This document shows positions 5,627 to 14,056 of a DNA stretch of 44,181 nt, piece after piece. How positions within the stretch are numbered: position 1 is the first letter of the stretch; each line of letters begins with the position of its first letter. The notes beneath the pieces were generated by a model. The model was not told where the DNA came from. It saw only the letters and a list, made by a program, of their open reading frames with translations, and ran no database searches. This DNA is from a virus. A program made the position numbers and the translations under genes. The stretch lies in the IMG/VR virus record IMGVR_UViG_3300021475_000031, positions 1-44,181 of that record. One strand, 5' to 3'.

Positions 5627-7954
5627 ATGCTCGAGCGCATCTTTTCCACTTTCAAAGAGGGCGGACCGGCCGGCGACAATTACGATCCGTCCGACCCCGA
5701 CAGTTACGAGCCGTACATTCAGACCCTCATTCGCGACAGCCGCGACTATGAGGGCTCTGTCCTGGCGGCCAAGCGCAACGAGGCGCAGCTTTATTACTAC
5801 GGCTATCTGCCGTCGTTATACCCCGACGGCACGCCCTACAGCGACATCCAAATCATCCAAGACCCGAACGCCACTTACGAGCAAATCCTCGGCCACGACA
5901 AGGAAACCCCCAACAAATCGAGCTACGTCTCGACCGACGTCCGCGACGCCATCATGCTCATGCTGCCGTCGCTCATCCGCCTGTTCGCCTCGAGCGAAAA
6001 CGTCGTCTCGCTCATTCCCCGCACCCAAGCCGACGTCGACGCCGCGCAACAGCAAACCAATTATATCAATTACGTTTTTTGGCAGGACAACCCCGGCTTT
6101 TTGATCCTTTACGGGGCGTTCAAAGACGCCATGACCGTGCGCACCGGGTTCGTGAAATGGTGGACCGACGACGTCAAAGAAAAGAAGCGCAAGACCTTCA
6201 TCAACCTCAACCCGCAACAGCTATCGCTCATCGCCCAAGCCGACCCGACCGCCAAGCTTGTCGAGCATGAGGACCCCGACCCGGCGACCGGCCTATTCCC
6301 GCGCGTCGTGCTCGAGTTTGAAGTCGACAAGCCGATCATCAAAGTCGCCGGCGTGCCGCCCGAGGAAATGCGCCTCGATCGCTTTGCGCGATCGTTCTCA
6401 ACCTCGAGGATCGTCGGCCATGAGAGGATCGTGCCGATCGATGAAATGGTCGCCATGGGCTACGACCGCGAGCTCTGCCTCGACTATCTGCAGGGCCAGG
6501 CGACCAACGAATTCACCATGGAGGCCCAACTCCGCAACCCCGGCCGCTATTCCGGCACGCGCATGGGCGACGGCGTCCTCTATGGCGAGTGGTACATCAA
6601 GGTTGACGGCGACGGCGACGGGATCGCCGAGCTCCGCTACATCTGCACCATGGGCGACGACTATCATATCGTCCACGACGAGACGGCCAATCGGGTAAAA
6701 TTCGCCGTCTTTGGCGTCGATCCGATCAGCCATACGATCGTCGGCGACTCGATCGCCGATTACACCAAAGACATTCAGAAGATCAAAACCAACATGACCC
6801 GCGCCGTGCTGGACAGCGCGGCCGAAAGCATCAACCCGAAAACTGTGGTCAACGAGCTCAACACCGACCTCGACGACGTCCTTAACGATGACGTCGGCGC
6901 CGTGATCCGCACGCGCGGCGACGTCAACAACGCCGTCGCCTTCAACAACGTGCCGTTTCTCGGCCAGCAAATGCTGCCGTTGTTCGAGCTCATGAACGAC
7001 ATTTTCCAGCGCCGCACCGGCTTGAGCGACGCCGCCAAAGGCCTCGATCCGAAGGCGCTGCAGAGCTCGACCTCGATCGGCGTCGAGGCGATCATCAACG
7101 GCGCGCAAGAGCGGACCGAGCTCGTCGCCCGGGTGCTCGCCGAAACCGGCTTTAAGGATTTGTTTACCGGCCTCTACAACGAGGTTTGCGAGGCCCCGAA
7201 CCAGCGCCGAACGCTGCGCATCAATGGCAAGTGGACCGATATCGACACGTCGACTTTCGACGCGTCCATGGGCGTTGAAGTCAACTCGACGCTCGGCAAG
7301 GGGTCGGACACCGTTCGGCTCATGACCCTCAACCAGATCAAGCAAGATCAACAGATGATTATGCAGCAATTCGGGGTCACCAACCCGGTTTGCGGCATCA
7401 CCGAATATTTGAACACGATTTCGGACATGCTCGATATCGCCAACATCAAAAACGTCGGCCGCTACTTCAAGACGCCAAGCCCGCAAGTCATGCAGGCGAT
7501 CGCCAACCAGCCGAAAGAACCGGACGCGATGACGCTCGCCGCCCAGGCGCAATATCAAAAGGTTAAGTCCGACACCGCGACCGCCGTCGGCCAACTGCAA
7601 CAGGCCCAAGCGAAGCAAGCGGCCGACGACGATTTCCGCCGCCAGCAATTGGCGGAAAAGACCGTCAACGACCGGGCGAAAATCCAACTCGAGGCGCAAA
7701 AGCTTCACGTCAGCCATGTCGAGAACATCGGCCGGATGGCGGCCGATATGTGGGGCTCGCAAATGGACGCCAGCGCTCAGCATCACCAAGCGCTGCAGGA
7801 CGCCGCCGTCGGCCATCACCAGGCGATGCAAGACGCGGCCGTCGGCCATCATCAAGCCTTTGTCGACGCGGCGATAGGCCATCACCAGGCCAACGCCGAC
7901 GTTGAAGCCGCGCAAATCCAGGCCGACGCGCAACCGTCCGATAGCGGTTCATGA
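5627..7954 (+). CDS. Portal protein (P22-type)
   Basis: This 775-residue protein has the length and layout of P22-like portals, the dodecameric ring through which DNA enters and leaves the capsid. A characteristic region reads TNYINYVFWQDNPGFLILYGAFKDA split over about residues 145-170, followed by GFVKWW. The C-terminal third is helical (the barrel), with Gln/Ala-rich coils and four tandem 11-residue repeats (HHQAxxDAAVG) at residues 719-762. The start ATG follows GGCGGAAG. The last four bases overlap the terminase start, so portal and terminase are translationally coupled. Confidence 0.88.
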   Translation: MLERIFSTFKEGGPAGDNYDPSDPDSYEPYIQTLIRDSRDYEGSVLAAKRNEAQLYYYGYLPSLYPDGTPYSDIQIIQDPNATYEQILGHDKETPNKSSYVSTDVRDAIMLMLPSLIRLFASSENVVSLIPRTQADVDAAQQQTNYINYVFWQDNPGFLILYGAFKDAMTVRTGFVKWWTDDVKEKKRKTFINLNPQQLSLIAQADPTAKLVEHEDPDPATGLFPRVVLEFEVDKPIIKVAGVPPEEMRLDRFARSFSTSRIVGHERIVPIDEMVAMGYDRELCLDYLQGQATNEFTMEAQLRNPGRYSGTRMGDGVLYGEWYIKVDGDGDGIAELRYICTMGDDYHIVHDETANRVKFAVFGVDPISHTIVGDSIADYTKDIQKIKTNMTRAVLDSAAESINPKTVVNELNTDLDDVLNDDVGAVIRTRGDVNNAVAFNNVPFLGQQMLPLFELMNDIFQRRTGLSDAAKGLDPKALQSSTSIGVEAIINGAQERTELVARVLAETGFKDLFTGLYNEVCEAPNQRRTLRINGKWTDIDTSTFDASMGVEVNSTLGKGSDTVRLMTLNQIKQDQQMIMQQFGVTNPVCGITEYLNTISDMLDIANIKNVGRYFKTPSPQVMQAIANQPKEPDAMTLAAQAQYQKVKSDTATAVGQLQQAQAKQAADDDFRRQQLAEKTVNDRAKIQLEAQKLHVSHVENIGRMAADMWGSQMDASAQHHQALQDAAVGHHQAMQDAAVGHHQAFVDAAIGHHQANADVEAAQIQADAQPSDSGS
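7781..7912 (+). repeat. Four tandem 33-bp repeats in the portal gene
   Basis: Units begin at 7781, 7814, 7847 and 7880, each encoding HHQA plus seven residues, mostly DAAVG or DAAIG at the end. They extend the predicted C-terminal helix of the portal barrel in 11-residue steps, the pitch of a three-turn helix. Copy number could vary between relatives. Confidence 0.9.
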
Positions 7955-9264
7955 GCGCGGCCGAGCTCGTCGAGCACGAAATCGAAGTCGCCTACCGGCC
8001 GCGCTCGTTTTTCAAGCCGCTGCACTCGAGCGACCGACGTTGGATTTTCGCGTGCTGCCACCGCCGCGCCGGCAAAACGGTGGCGATCGCCAACCATCTG
8101 ATCCGCGCCGCGTCCCGCAACCCGCGCAAATGGCCGCCGCCGCGCTACGGCTACGTCGGCCCTTCTTTCGACCAGGCCAAAGACCTCGTTTGGGGCTACC
8201 TCAAGCAATATACCGAGGACATACCGGGCGTTGTCCATCTCGAGGGCGAGCTCAAAACCATCCTGCCCGGCGGCGCGTCGATCAAACTCTATGGCGGCGC
8301 CGGCGCTTACCAGCGCATGCGGGGAATGTATTTCGACGGGATCGCGCTCGACGAATTCCCGCTCCTCGAGCCGACCGTGTTCGGCACCGTCGTCAGGCCA
8401 TGCCTGGCGGACTATCACGGGTGGGCGATCGTTTCGGGGACGTCGAACGGCGACGATCATTTCAACCAGCTACGGCTCAAGGCCGAGGACGATCCCGACC
8501 GTTGGGCCGTCTACATCATTCCGCTTTCGGCGACCGGCGAGGAGGCGCTCAAATACTCCGAACAGGAAGAGCTCACCAAGGATATGACGCCGGAGGAATT
8601 CGCCCGGGAAATGGAATGTTCTTTCGATGCGCCAATTGAAGGGGCGTATTACGCCGAAATCCTCAATAAACTGGCGTCAATGGGCCGGATTACCAAGGTA
8701 TCGGCAGACCTTTCGCAACCCGTCATCACCGCATGGGACCTTGGAATTCACGACTATACGTGCATTTGGCTCTATCAAGTCGCCGGGCGCGAGGTTCATT
8801 TCATCGATTACATTCAAGACAACAACAAAGACTTGGGCCATTATACCGATCTATTGCGCTTGAAGGCCAAGGCCGGCGGCTACAAGTTCAAGGCCCATTG
8901 CCTGCCCCATGACGTCGAGGCGCGCGAGCTCCAAACCGGGCAAAGCCGGCGCGCCTTCCTCGAAAACGAGCTCGACGAGCCGATCATCACCGCGCCCATG
9001 GCCTCGCCCGAGGACGGGATCGCCGCCTCAAGGGGGCTCATGGGCGTGTCATGGTTCGACGCGCAAGCATGCAAGAAAGGCCTGGCGATGCTGCGCGGCT
9101 ATCGCAAGGGCAAAATGGGCAAGCCCGTGCACGGGCCCGGCCCGCACAGCCACGGCGCCGACGCCTTCCGCACCTTCGCGACCGCCTTCCACCTGGTCGG
9201 CGGCTATCGCTCGCGCCGGCTCGGCCAGGGCGCGCTTAGGCGCAATATTCGGGGCTTGGTTTAG
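7951..9264 (+). CDS. terL: Terminase large subunit
   Basis: The 437-residue protein is a packaging ATPase-nuclease. Walker A is visible as CCHRRAGKT at about residues 35-43 and a Walker B-like IALDEF near 132-137. A C-terminal nuclease core begins with AWDLGIHDY near 260, where the Asp is a metal ligand; a later Asp near the HSHGADAFR segment (about 405) fits the last acidic site. It overlaps the portal stop by four bases. Length and motif spacing fit the Terminase_6-type family. It would dock on the portal and cut concatemers. Confidence 0.9.
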   Translation: MSAAELVEHEIEVAYRPRSFFKPLHSSDRRWIFACCHRRAGKTVAIANHLIRAASRNPRKWPPPRYGYVGPSFDQAKDLVWGYLKQYTEDIPGVVHLEGELKTILPGGASIKLYGGAGAYQRMRGMYFDGIALDEFPLLEPTVFGTVVRPCLADYHGWAIVSGTSNGDDHFNQLRLKAEDDPDRWAVYIIPLSATGEEALKYSEQEELTKDMTPEEFAREMECSFDAPIEGAYYAEILNKLASMGRITKVSADLSQPVITAWDLGIHDYTCIWLYQVAGREVHFIDYIQDNNKDLGHYTDLLRLKAKAGGYKFKAHCLPHDVEARELQTGQSRRAFLENELDEPIITAPMASPEDGIAASRGLMGVSWFDAQACKKGLAMLRGYRKGKMGKPVHGPGPHSHGADAFRTFATAFHLVGGYRSRRLGQGALRRNIRGLV

Positions 9265-9527
9265 TGGGGCCAACTCTGGGCGAGATAGTGGGACCAAAAC
9301 TCCTCGTTATCGAGGCCCTCATCAGGCGCAATGCCGTCCAACATCTCGGCCGGCGAGCGTTCTTCATGGAGCAAACGATCTAGCGCGGAAAGCCAACCAT
9401 AGATACGGTGGTCGTCTTTTACGGGGTTTGCTTCGAAGTAATCTAGCAGTTGTTCAAGGGCGCCCTTCATGCCGATCTTTATATATTCAGGCTTTCCTTT
9501 TTCAATGAGCTCGGCTGCGTTTAACAT
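9261..9527 (-). CDS. Antisense-oriented insertion gene, acidic protein
   Basis: This 88-residue gene lies on the minus strand between terminase and scaffold, convergent with terminase and overlapping its stop. The ATG at 9527 has a textbook AGGAGG 7 nt upstream, so the start is secure. A TTGACT at 9576-9581 (minus strand) could be its -35. The product is acidic and helical (GALEQLLDYFEANPV, HRIYGWLSALDRLLHEE) without membrane segments. Its orientation and private signals mark it as a moron expressed apart from the late operon. Function is unknown. Confidence 0.7.
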   Translation of the reverse strand: MLNAAELIEKGKPEYIKIGMKGALEQLLDYFEANPVKDDHRIYGWLSALDRLLHEERSPAEMLDGIAPDEGLDNEEFWSHYLAQSWPH

Positions 9528-9668
9528 CTGTTGGCCTCCTTTGAGCGCCTCTATGGAAGCGCCGATGGGGGGCTTAGTCAAGGTATTAGAATGGCGTTCA
9601 GGGTCGCTGGAGCGAAAGATGCATCCGCCGATACATAGTTGTCCACAAGTAAACTCGTTGCAACACCC

Positions 9669-9718
9669 TGTTATACGTCTAACATACATGCCGATGCATA
9701 CATGTTAAACGTCTAACA
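9669..9718. promoter_or_regulatory. Two TGTTA-N6-TAACA palindromes, 34 bp apart
   Basis: TGTTATACGTCTAACA (9669-9684) and TGTTAAACGTCTAACA (9703-9718) are near-identical dyads separated by exactly 34 bp centre to centre, in the divergent gap between the minus-strand insertion gene and the gene at 9739. The intervening bases also contain CATACATG/CATGCATAC repeats. They look like paired repressor operators. The regulator is not identified. Confidence 0.6.
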
Positions 9719-9738
9719 CATTGGCAGAAAGCCTTCCT

Positions 9739-10020
9739 ATGACCCGCACGACCAAGCCGCGCGCCAAGCGCACGCTCGAGGAAATGCGCGCGCTCAGCGA
9801 CGGGGCCAAGGCGATCCTGGCCGATCCGGCCTTTCTCCATGCCCGCGAAGAGCTTCAAGAACGGCTCGTGAACGCCCTCATTGCGGCCAAAACCACGGAT
9901 GAAAGGACCGACCTAGTTGCCAGCTTAAAGTGTTTGATGCAGATTGCCGCCGAAATCGCTGTACTCATGAACGATTACCGGGTGTCTTCTGATCGTGCCC
10001 GAGGGCCTCGACCAAGCTAG
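9739..10020 (+). CDS. Hypothetical helical protein before the scaffold gene
   Basis: ATG at 9739 is preferred over the upstream TTG at 9721 because the intervening residues look random. The 93-residue protein has a basic N-terminus (MTRTTKPRAKRT) and then amphipathic helices with AREELQERLVNALIAAKTTDERTDLVASL split near residues 36-65. It overlaps the scaffold start by 26 bp. Proteins in this position often take part in head assembly, but no specific family is recognised. Confidence 0.55.
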   Translation: MTRTTKPRAKRTLEEMRALSDGAKAILADPAFLHAREELQERLVNALIAAKTTDERTDLVASLKCLMQIAAEIAVLMNDYRVSSDRARGPRPS

Positions 10021-11191
10021 TTCCGCTTTCCAGGCGGCCATTAACCCGCAGGCGCCACAGCCTCGGGACACCGGCGGCCGTTTTCAATCCACTTCCCGCC
10101 CCGAACCGATGTTCGAACCGCGCCCGGTTGAGGGCGACGAGAAAACCGGCGACGCGCGCGACGCCGGCGACGATCCGCGCTTACTCGAACGTGAGAGGAG
10201 AATTGCCGATGGTCGGGCTGACGAAAGGGATGAGCGGGGCGAACCTGGCCAAGCGGCCGCCGAAACTCAAGGGGAGGGTGGCGAACGATCTTTACAGCGG
10301 CGGGGCGAGGAGCGCGGTGATGCCGCCCCCGACGATGGACACGAAGCCGACGAAGGGAAAGAGCCCAAGCCAAAAGGGGAAGGCGAAGATGAGCCCGACC
10401 CCGACGAGGGGGAGAAGTGGGCGCTAACGCTTAACGGCCAGCCGGTCGAAAAGCTCGAGGTTACGGTCGACGGCGAGGAAAAGCCGGTCAGTCTCGACGA
10501 GTGCATCAAAGGCTATATCCGCACCGAAACTTTCCACAAGCGCATGTCGCAAGTCGACCAGGCGCGCCAGCAAATCGAGGCGGAAGCCGGCAACGTCGGC
10601 CAGGCGCGCGGCGTCTACCAGCAAAAGCTCCAATATCTCGACACGCTCATTGCGCAGATGACGCCGCAAGAGCCCGATTGGGACAAGGAATTCGCCACCG
10701 ATCCGGCGGCCGCGCACCGCAAACAGAAAACCTATGGCGAGATTTACGCCAAGCGCCATTGGATCGATAGCGAACTGCAGCGCACGGCGCACGAGACGCA
10801 AGCCGAATACGACAAGCGCTCGAAAGACTTCGCCATCAACCAATTCACGGATTTCGTTAGGGAGGCAAACATCCCCGACGAAAAAGCGCTCACCGAAACC
10901 CTGACCCTCATGCGGTCTTACGGCCGCAAGGAAGGGTTTTCCGAGCGTGAGCTCGCCGAAACCTACGACAAGCGCATGCTGCGCGTGTTGCGGAAGGCGG
11001 CTCTTTACGACCAGGGGCAATCGAACAGGCCAAAGGCGATTATTCCTGGAAAAGGCAAGACGTTGACACCCGGAGTCGCTACGCCCGTAGGGAATGTGAC
11101 ACGCCGACATATCGACGAAGCCCAAAGCAGATTGGCAAAAACGGGACGCGTTGATGACGCTGCCCAAGTCATGGCTAGGCTAATTCGATGA
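9995..11191 (+). CDS. Scaffolding protein
   Basis: The gene directly precedes the major capsid gene and encodes 398 residues. The N-terminal 145 residues are very acidic and low in complexity. The middle is coiled-coil and Gln-rich (MSQVDQARQQIEAEAGN), and the C-terminus is basic, the usual layout of a procapsid scaffold that contacts capsid protein with a basic tail. GTG at 9995 is the assumed start. Another ORF with a strong ribosome site is nested in a different frame at 10209-10427. Confidence 0.75.
   Translation: MPEGLDQASSAFQAAINPQAPQPRDTGGRFQSTSRPEPMFEPRPVEGDEKTGDARDAGDDPRLLERERRIADGRADERDERGEPGQAAAETQGEGGERSLQRRGEERGDAAPDDGHEADEGKEPKPKGEGEDEPDPDEGEKWALTLNGQPVEKLEVTVDGEEKPVSLDECIKGYIRTETFHKRMSQVDQARQQIEAEAGNVGQARGVYQQKLQYLDTLIAQMTPQEPDWDKEFATDPAAAHRKQKTYGEIYAKRHWIDSELQRTAHETQAEYDKRSKDFAINQFTDFVREANIPDEKALTETLTLMRSYGRKEGFSERELAETYDKRMLRVLRKAALYDQGQSNRPKAIIPGKGKTLTPGVATPVGNVTRRHIDEAQSRLAKTGRVDDAAQVMARLIR
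10209..10427 (+). CDS. Candidate overlapping gene inside the scaffold gene
   Basis: In an alternative plus frame, ATG at 10209 is preceded by GAGAGGAG (10193-10200) with 8-nt spacing, a stronger site than most genes here. It opens 72 codons of a basic, Lys/Pro-rich peptide (MVGLTKGMSGANLAKRPP, then KPTKGKSPSQKGKAKM). The overlapped part of the scaffold is low-complexity and acidic, which tolerates a second frame. Against it, high GC makes long chance ORFs common and no homologue is known to me. Confidence 0.35.
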   Translation: MVGLTKGMSGANLAKRPPKLKGRVANDLYSGGARSAVMPPPTMDTKPTKGKSPSQKGKAKMSPTPTRGRSGR

Positions 11192-11201
11192 GGTCGGAGA
11201 A

Positions 11202-12182
11202 ATGGCAAAGGTTACGAACGCCTTTACTACTTACCAAGCGGTAGGCAATAGGGAAGATTTATCTAACGCCATCTATAACATTGATCCGTTCGACACGCCG
11301 GTTATGTCGGCTATTCGTCGGCGCAATGTGAAGAATAGGATTTTCGATTGGCAGACTGAGAACTTGCCGGTCGTCAACCCGAACAACGCGCAGCAAGAAG
11401 GTTTCCTCCTCCAAAACTCGCTCGCGCAGCCGACCATCCGGCAGAACAACGTCACTCAGATTTCCGAAAGAGATGCGACCGTTTCGGGCACTCAGGAGGA
11501 GAGCGACGCGGCCGGCAAAGGGAGCGAGATGGCCCACCAAATGGCGCTCGCGTCCAAGGTGCTCAAGTCGGACATGGAAACCATCTTGTGCGGCCGCCAG
11601 CCGCGCAACGACGGCAACGACACCGGCCCGACCGCCCGCACAACGGAAGCCTTCTCGCACTGGCTTGCGAGAGCAAAGGACAAGACCGGCGCGGCCAACG
11701 CGGCGATCGCGCCCGGCACCATCACGACCGGCGTTCCGGTCCTCGCCACCGACCCGTTTCCGGTTCCCGGGACGCCGGTTGAAATCACCGAGGCCATGCT
11801 CGGCGATGCGATGCAACAGGCCTACACCAACGGCGCGAGCCCGACTTTGTGGATCGTTCCGCCCGGCCCCAAGCGGACGATTTCGACGTTCGTCGGCCGG
11901 TCGACCACGCAAGTCTTAGTCGGCAAGACGGAAGTGGTTTCGACAATCGACGTCATCGCGACCGACTTCGGCCGGATCAAAGTCGCCCCGTCGCGGTGGG
12001 TTCCGGTCGACGTCGGCTTGCTGATCGACCCCGACTATGCGGCCGTCGCGTTCTTCCGCGCCTTCCGCCAGTATTTGATGGCGCGAACCGGCGACGGCGA
12101 AACCCGCATGATCGTCGTCGAGTGGGGACTCGAAATGCGCAACAGCCTGGCGCATGTCTTGTTCAACGGCATCATGAAGTAA
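11202..12182 (+). CDS. Major capsid protein (SU10/DUF5309-like)
   Basis: The 326-residue protein resembles HK97-fold capsid proteins of the SU10 type. It opens with a region containing DLSNAIYNIDPFDTPVMSAI (residues 19-38) and then NRIFDWQTENL, and has a long helix with KGSEMAHQMALASKVLKSDME. The C-terminal domain contains TIDVIATDFGRIKV, PDYAAVAFFRAF and the end MIVVEWGLEMRN, a typical finish for this family. RBS is GAGAA close to the ATG. It follows the scaffold by 10 bp and is followed by a stable hairpin. Confidence 0.88.
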   Translation: MAKVTNAFTTYQAVGNREDLSNAIYNIDPFDTPVMSAIRRRNVKNRIFDWQTENLPVVNPNNAQQEGFLLQNSLAQPTIRQNNVTQISERDATVSGTQEESDAAGKGSEMAHQMALASKVLKSDMETILCGRQPRNDGNDTGPTARTTEAFSHWLARAKDKTGAANAAIAPGTITTGVPVLATDPFPVPGTPVEITEAMLGDAMQQAYTNGASPTLWIVPPGPKRTISTFVGRSTTQVLVGKTEVVSTIDVIATDFGRIKVAPSRWVPVDVGLLIDPDYAAVAFFRAFRQYLMARTGDGETRMIVVEWGLEMRNSLAHVLFNGIMK

Positions 12183-12183
12183 C

Positions 12184-12212
12184 AAAAAAAGGGCGGCCCC
12201 TCGAGGCCGCCC
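12184..12212. terminator. Stable hairpin after the capsid gene
   Basis: GGGCGGCC (12191-12198) and GGCCGCCC (12205-12212) form a perfect 8-bp stem with a six-base loop. Seven A residues lie immediately before it (12184-12190), so the canonical stem-plus-T-tract reads on the minus strand. On the plus strand it lacks a T tract and may act as a partial attenuator or 3'-end protector for the abundant capsid transcript. Confidence 0.6.
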
Positions 12213-12258
12213 AACCCTTCGCTCTTCCCGCTCAAAGGAGAACCGAAGGGATCATAAC

Positions 12259-12558
12259 ATGCAGCGCGCCTTTGTCTATGCAGACGCCAACGGCGTGCGG
12301 CGGACCCTAATCGCCGACGACGAGCGGCCCGATCAATTCGTCGTCAAAACCACGCAAGATATCGAGCCGATCCTCGAGAGCGTCGCACGCGATCGCGAGC
12401 TCATGCGCAACACCGGCGACGCCAAGGTGCTCGGCCGCGTTCCGGTCGCCGTCGCCGAGCGCGCCGTGCATGAGGATTGGGACGAAAGCGATTGGCGGAA
12501 ATGGTGGAACGGCGAGGGCCGCGCCTTCCGCATCTGGAAACCGGGGGCGAACGTATGA
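12259..12558 (+). CDS. Hypothetical protein following the capsid gene
   Basis: The 99-residue soluble protein contains VYADANGVRRTLIADD at its start and a Trp-rich end (DEDW-like HEDWDESDWRKWWN). No family is certain. AAGGAG lies about 20 nt upstream, too far to be ideal, and a closer GAAGGG may serve. Its stop overlaps the start of the muramidase gene. Position after the capsid suggests a head or lysis-region protein. Confidence 0.6.
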   Translation: MQRAFVYADANGVRRTLIADDERPDQFVVKTTQDIEPILESVARDRELMRNTGDAKVLGRVPVAVAERAVHEDWDESDWRKWWNGEGRAFRIWKPGANV

Positions 12559-13142
12559 GCGCGACCCTGACCGACGAGGATTTCGCCCGCGCGGCGAAGG
12601 CGCTCAACGTCGAAGAGGCGGCCATTCGCGCCGTCGCCGAAGTCGAGGCCGCCGGCCAAGGCTTTATTTACGATGGCCGCCCGGCGATCCTCTACGAGGC
12701 CCACATTTTCCACGCCGAGACGAAGGGCAAGCACGCCGGCGGCAAGGATCGGCGCGGCGTCGCGTTGAGCTCGCCGAAATGGGATCGATCGCTCTATGGC
12801 GCGACCGGCGCGGCGCAACACGCCCGCTACGAGGACGCGCGCAAGCTCGACCCCGACGCGGCCAACAAGGCTTGCTCATGGGGCATGTTTCAAATCCTGG
12901 GCTTAAACCACAAGGCTTGCGGCTTCGACAATAGCCAAGACTTTGTCGACGCCATGTGGACCGGCGGCGCGGCGGCGCATTTGGACGCCTTCGTCGCCTT
13001 CGTCAAAGCCAACAATCTCGACGGCGCCTTGCGCCGTAAAGATTGGGCCGCCTTCGCGCGCGGCTATAACGGGCCCGCCTACGCCCAAAACGCCTACGAC
13101 AAGAAAATGGCGGCCGCTTACGCGCGGTGGGCCAAGAAATGA
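12555..13142 (+). CDS. Endolysin: N-acetylmuramidase (DUF3380-type)
   Basis: This 195-residue protein matches the pattern of the N-acetylmuramidase family (DUF3380/PF11860): IRAVAEVEAAGQGF at residues 24-37, where Glu31 is the likely catalytic acid, then AILYEAHIFH (45-54). Later come ACSWGMFQILGLNH and a closing ARGYNGPAYAQNAYDKKMA helix. It cleaves the glycan backbone of peptidoglycan at lysis. No signal peptide is visible, so release would need a holin. The start overlaps the previous stop (ATGA), and two small membrane proteins follow at once. Confidence 0.85.
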   Translation: MSATLTDEDFARAAKALNVEEAAIRAVAEVEAAGQGFIYDGRPAILYEAHIFHAETKGKHAGGKDRRGVALSSPKWDRSLYGATGAAQHARYEDARKLDPDAANKACSWGMFQILGLNHKACGFDNSQDFVDAMWTGGAAAHLDAFVAFVKANNLDGALRRKDWAAFARGYNGPAYAQNAYDKKMAAAYARWAKK

Positions 13143-13474
13143 TGGCCGCCGCCGCCGATTTCGTCCAACCGCCGCCGGTCCCGAAGATCATGGACTATCC
13201 GGCGTCTATCGGCCTCATCATCGCGGTTGTCTTGGTGACCGTCCTGCTCGTCGTTGTGAACCGCTTCGACGCCAGCGGCGGCACGCTCACGATTTCGCTC
13301 CTCATCGTGCTCGCGTTTATCAGCCTGGTCACCTTTTGCGCCTTTTTTACAATCCCAAACGATGAAATCACGGCCGGCGCGATCGGCGGCCTGGTCGCCG
13401 CGTTCGGCGCCGTGGTCGCCTACTGGCTCAGCCGTGGCCCGGCCAACAGGAAAGGCCCGCCCGATGCACCTTAA
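13139..13474 (+). CDS. Holin-like membrane protein
   Basis: ATG at 13139 overlaps the endolysin stop; GTG at 13127 is an alternative. The 111-residue product has three hydrophobic segments (IGLIIAVVLVTVLLVVV, ISLLIVLAFISLVTFCAFF, AGAIGGLVAAFGAVVAYWL) and a short charged tail. Three segments and coupling to the endolysin make it the best holin candidate. Small phage membrane proteins are hard to assign by sequence, so the role is inferred from context. Confidence 0.6.
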   Translation: MMAAAADFVQPPPVPKIMDYPASIGLIIAVVLVTVLLVVVNRFDASGGTLTISLLIVLAFISLVTFCAFFTIPNDEITAGAIGGLVAAFGAVVAYWLSRGPANRKGPPDAP

Positions 13475-13634
13475 CCCCGTCGTCATCCTCCTCATTGTCG
13501 TGCTCGTCCTGGCGTTCGGCGGCGGCTTTGTCGGCCCTTGGGGCTACGGCTACGGCTACGGCAATTATGGCGTCGGCGGCATCGGCACGATCCTCATCAT
13601 CCTCCTCATCCTCGCACTGTTGGGCTACCTATGA
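13464..13634 (+). CDS. Small hydrophobic Gly/Tyr-rich protein
   Basis: ATG at 13464 overlaps the previous gene by 11 bp. The 56-residue protein has two membrane segments (VVILLIVVLVLAFGGGF and TILIILLILALLGYL) joined by a Gly-Tyr loop (GYGYGYGNYGVGGIG). It recalls DUF3309-type small membrane proteins of proteobacteria. Next to the holin candidate it could be a second holin or holin modulator. That is inference. Confidence 0.6.
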   Translation: MHLNPVVILLIVVLVLAFGGGFVGPWGYGYGYGNYGVGGIGTILIILLILALLGYL

Positions 13635-14056
13635 GCGGTTGGTCCGATTGGATTTTCGGCAATCTGCCGCTGCAGCCGGTGCTCGGCGACCAGATCGATC
13701 CTGCTTATCAGCAGATGCCTAGCTCCAAGAATGTCGATGATCGACGCGCGGCGGCAGGGCCAGCACAATGGGCGTCGAGGCCGCACGATCAAGATTTTCA
13801 GTCGTACAACATGAGCGGCTACTACATGCCCTTCAACCTCGATGCCATCGATTGGCAGAGAAAGACTGGCTTTTTTAATCAAAAATTGCCGACAACGCCT
13901 ATGTCGGACCCCAATTACATTCCCACTGATCCGAGCATTGTGGCGCGCATCAAGGCGGCGCAGGACGCTCGGGATGTGACAAGTGATGGAGCGCAACCCC
14001 CCATAGGGGCGCAGCAAATCCTGAACGCCCTTCAATATTGGGGAGGCGGGCAATGA
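13631..14056 (+). CDS. Hypothetical virion-region protein, 141 residues
   Basis: ATG at 13631 overlaps the preceding stop (ATGA). The product is Gln/Asn/Pro-rich with aromatic patches (SYNMSGYYMPFNLDAIDW) and no membrane segment. The composition differs from neighbouring enzymes and fits an extended structural protein. Its codons are less GC-rich than those of flanking genes, which may indicate a different origin. The stop overlaps the adaptor gene. No family is recognised. Confidence 0.55.
   Translation: MSGWSDWIFGNLPLQPVLGDQIDPAYQQMPSSKNVDDRRAAAGPAQWASRPHDQDFQSYNMSGYYMPFNLDAIDWQRKTGFFNQKLPTTPMSDPNYIPTDPSIVARIKAAQDARDVTSDGAQPPIGAQQILNALQYWGGGQ

Noticed and set aside
6398-7933. Minus-strand ORF of 511 codons opposite the portal gene
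   Set aside because: It is the mirror frame of a recognisable portal protein, lacks a ribosome site and has Val/Arg/Asp-biased composition typical of antisense reading.
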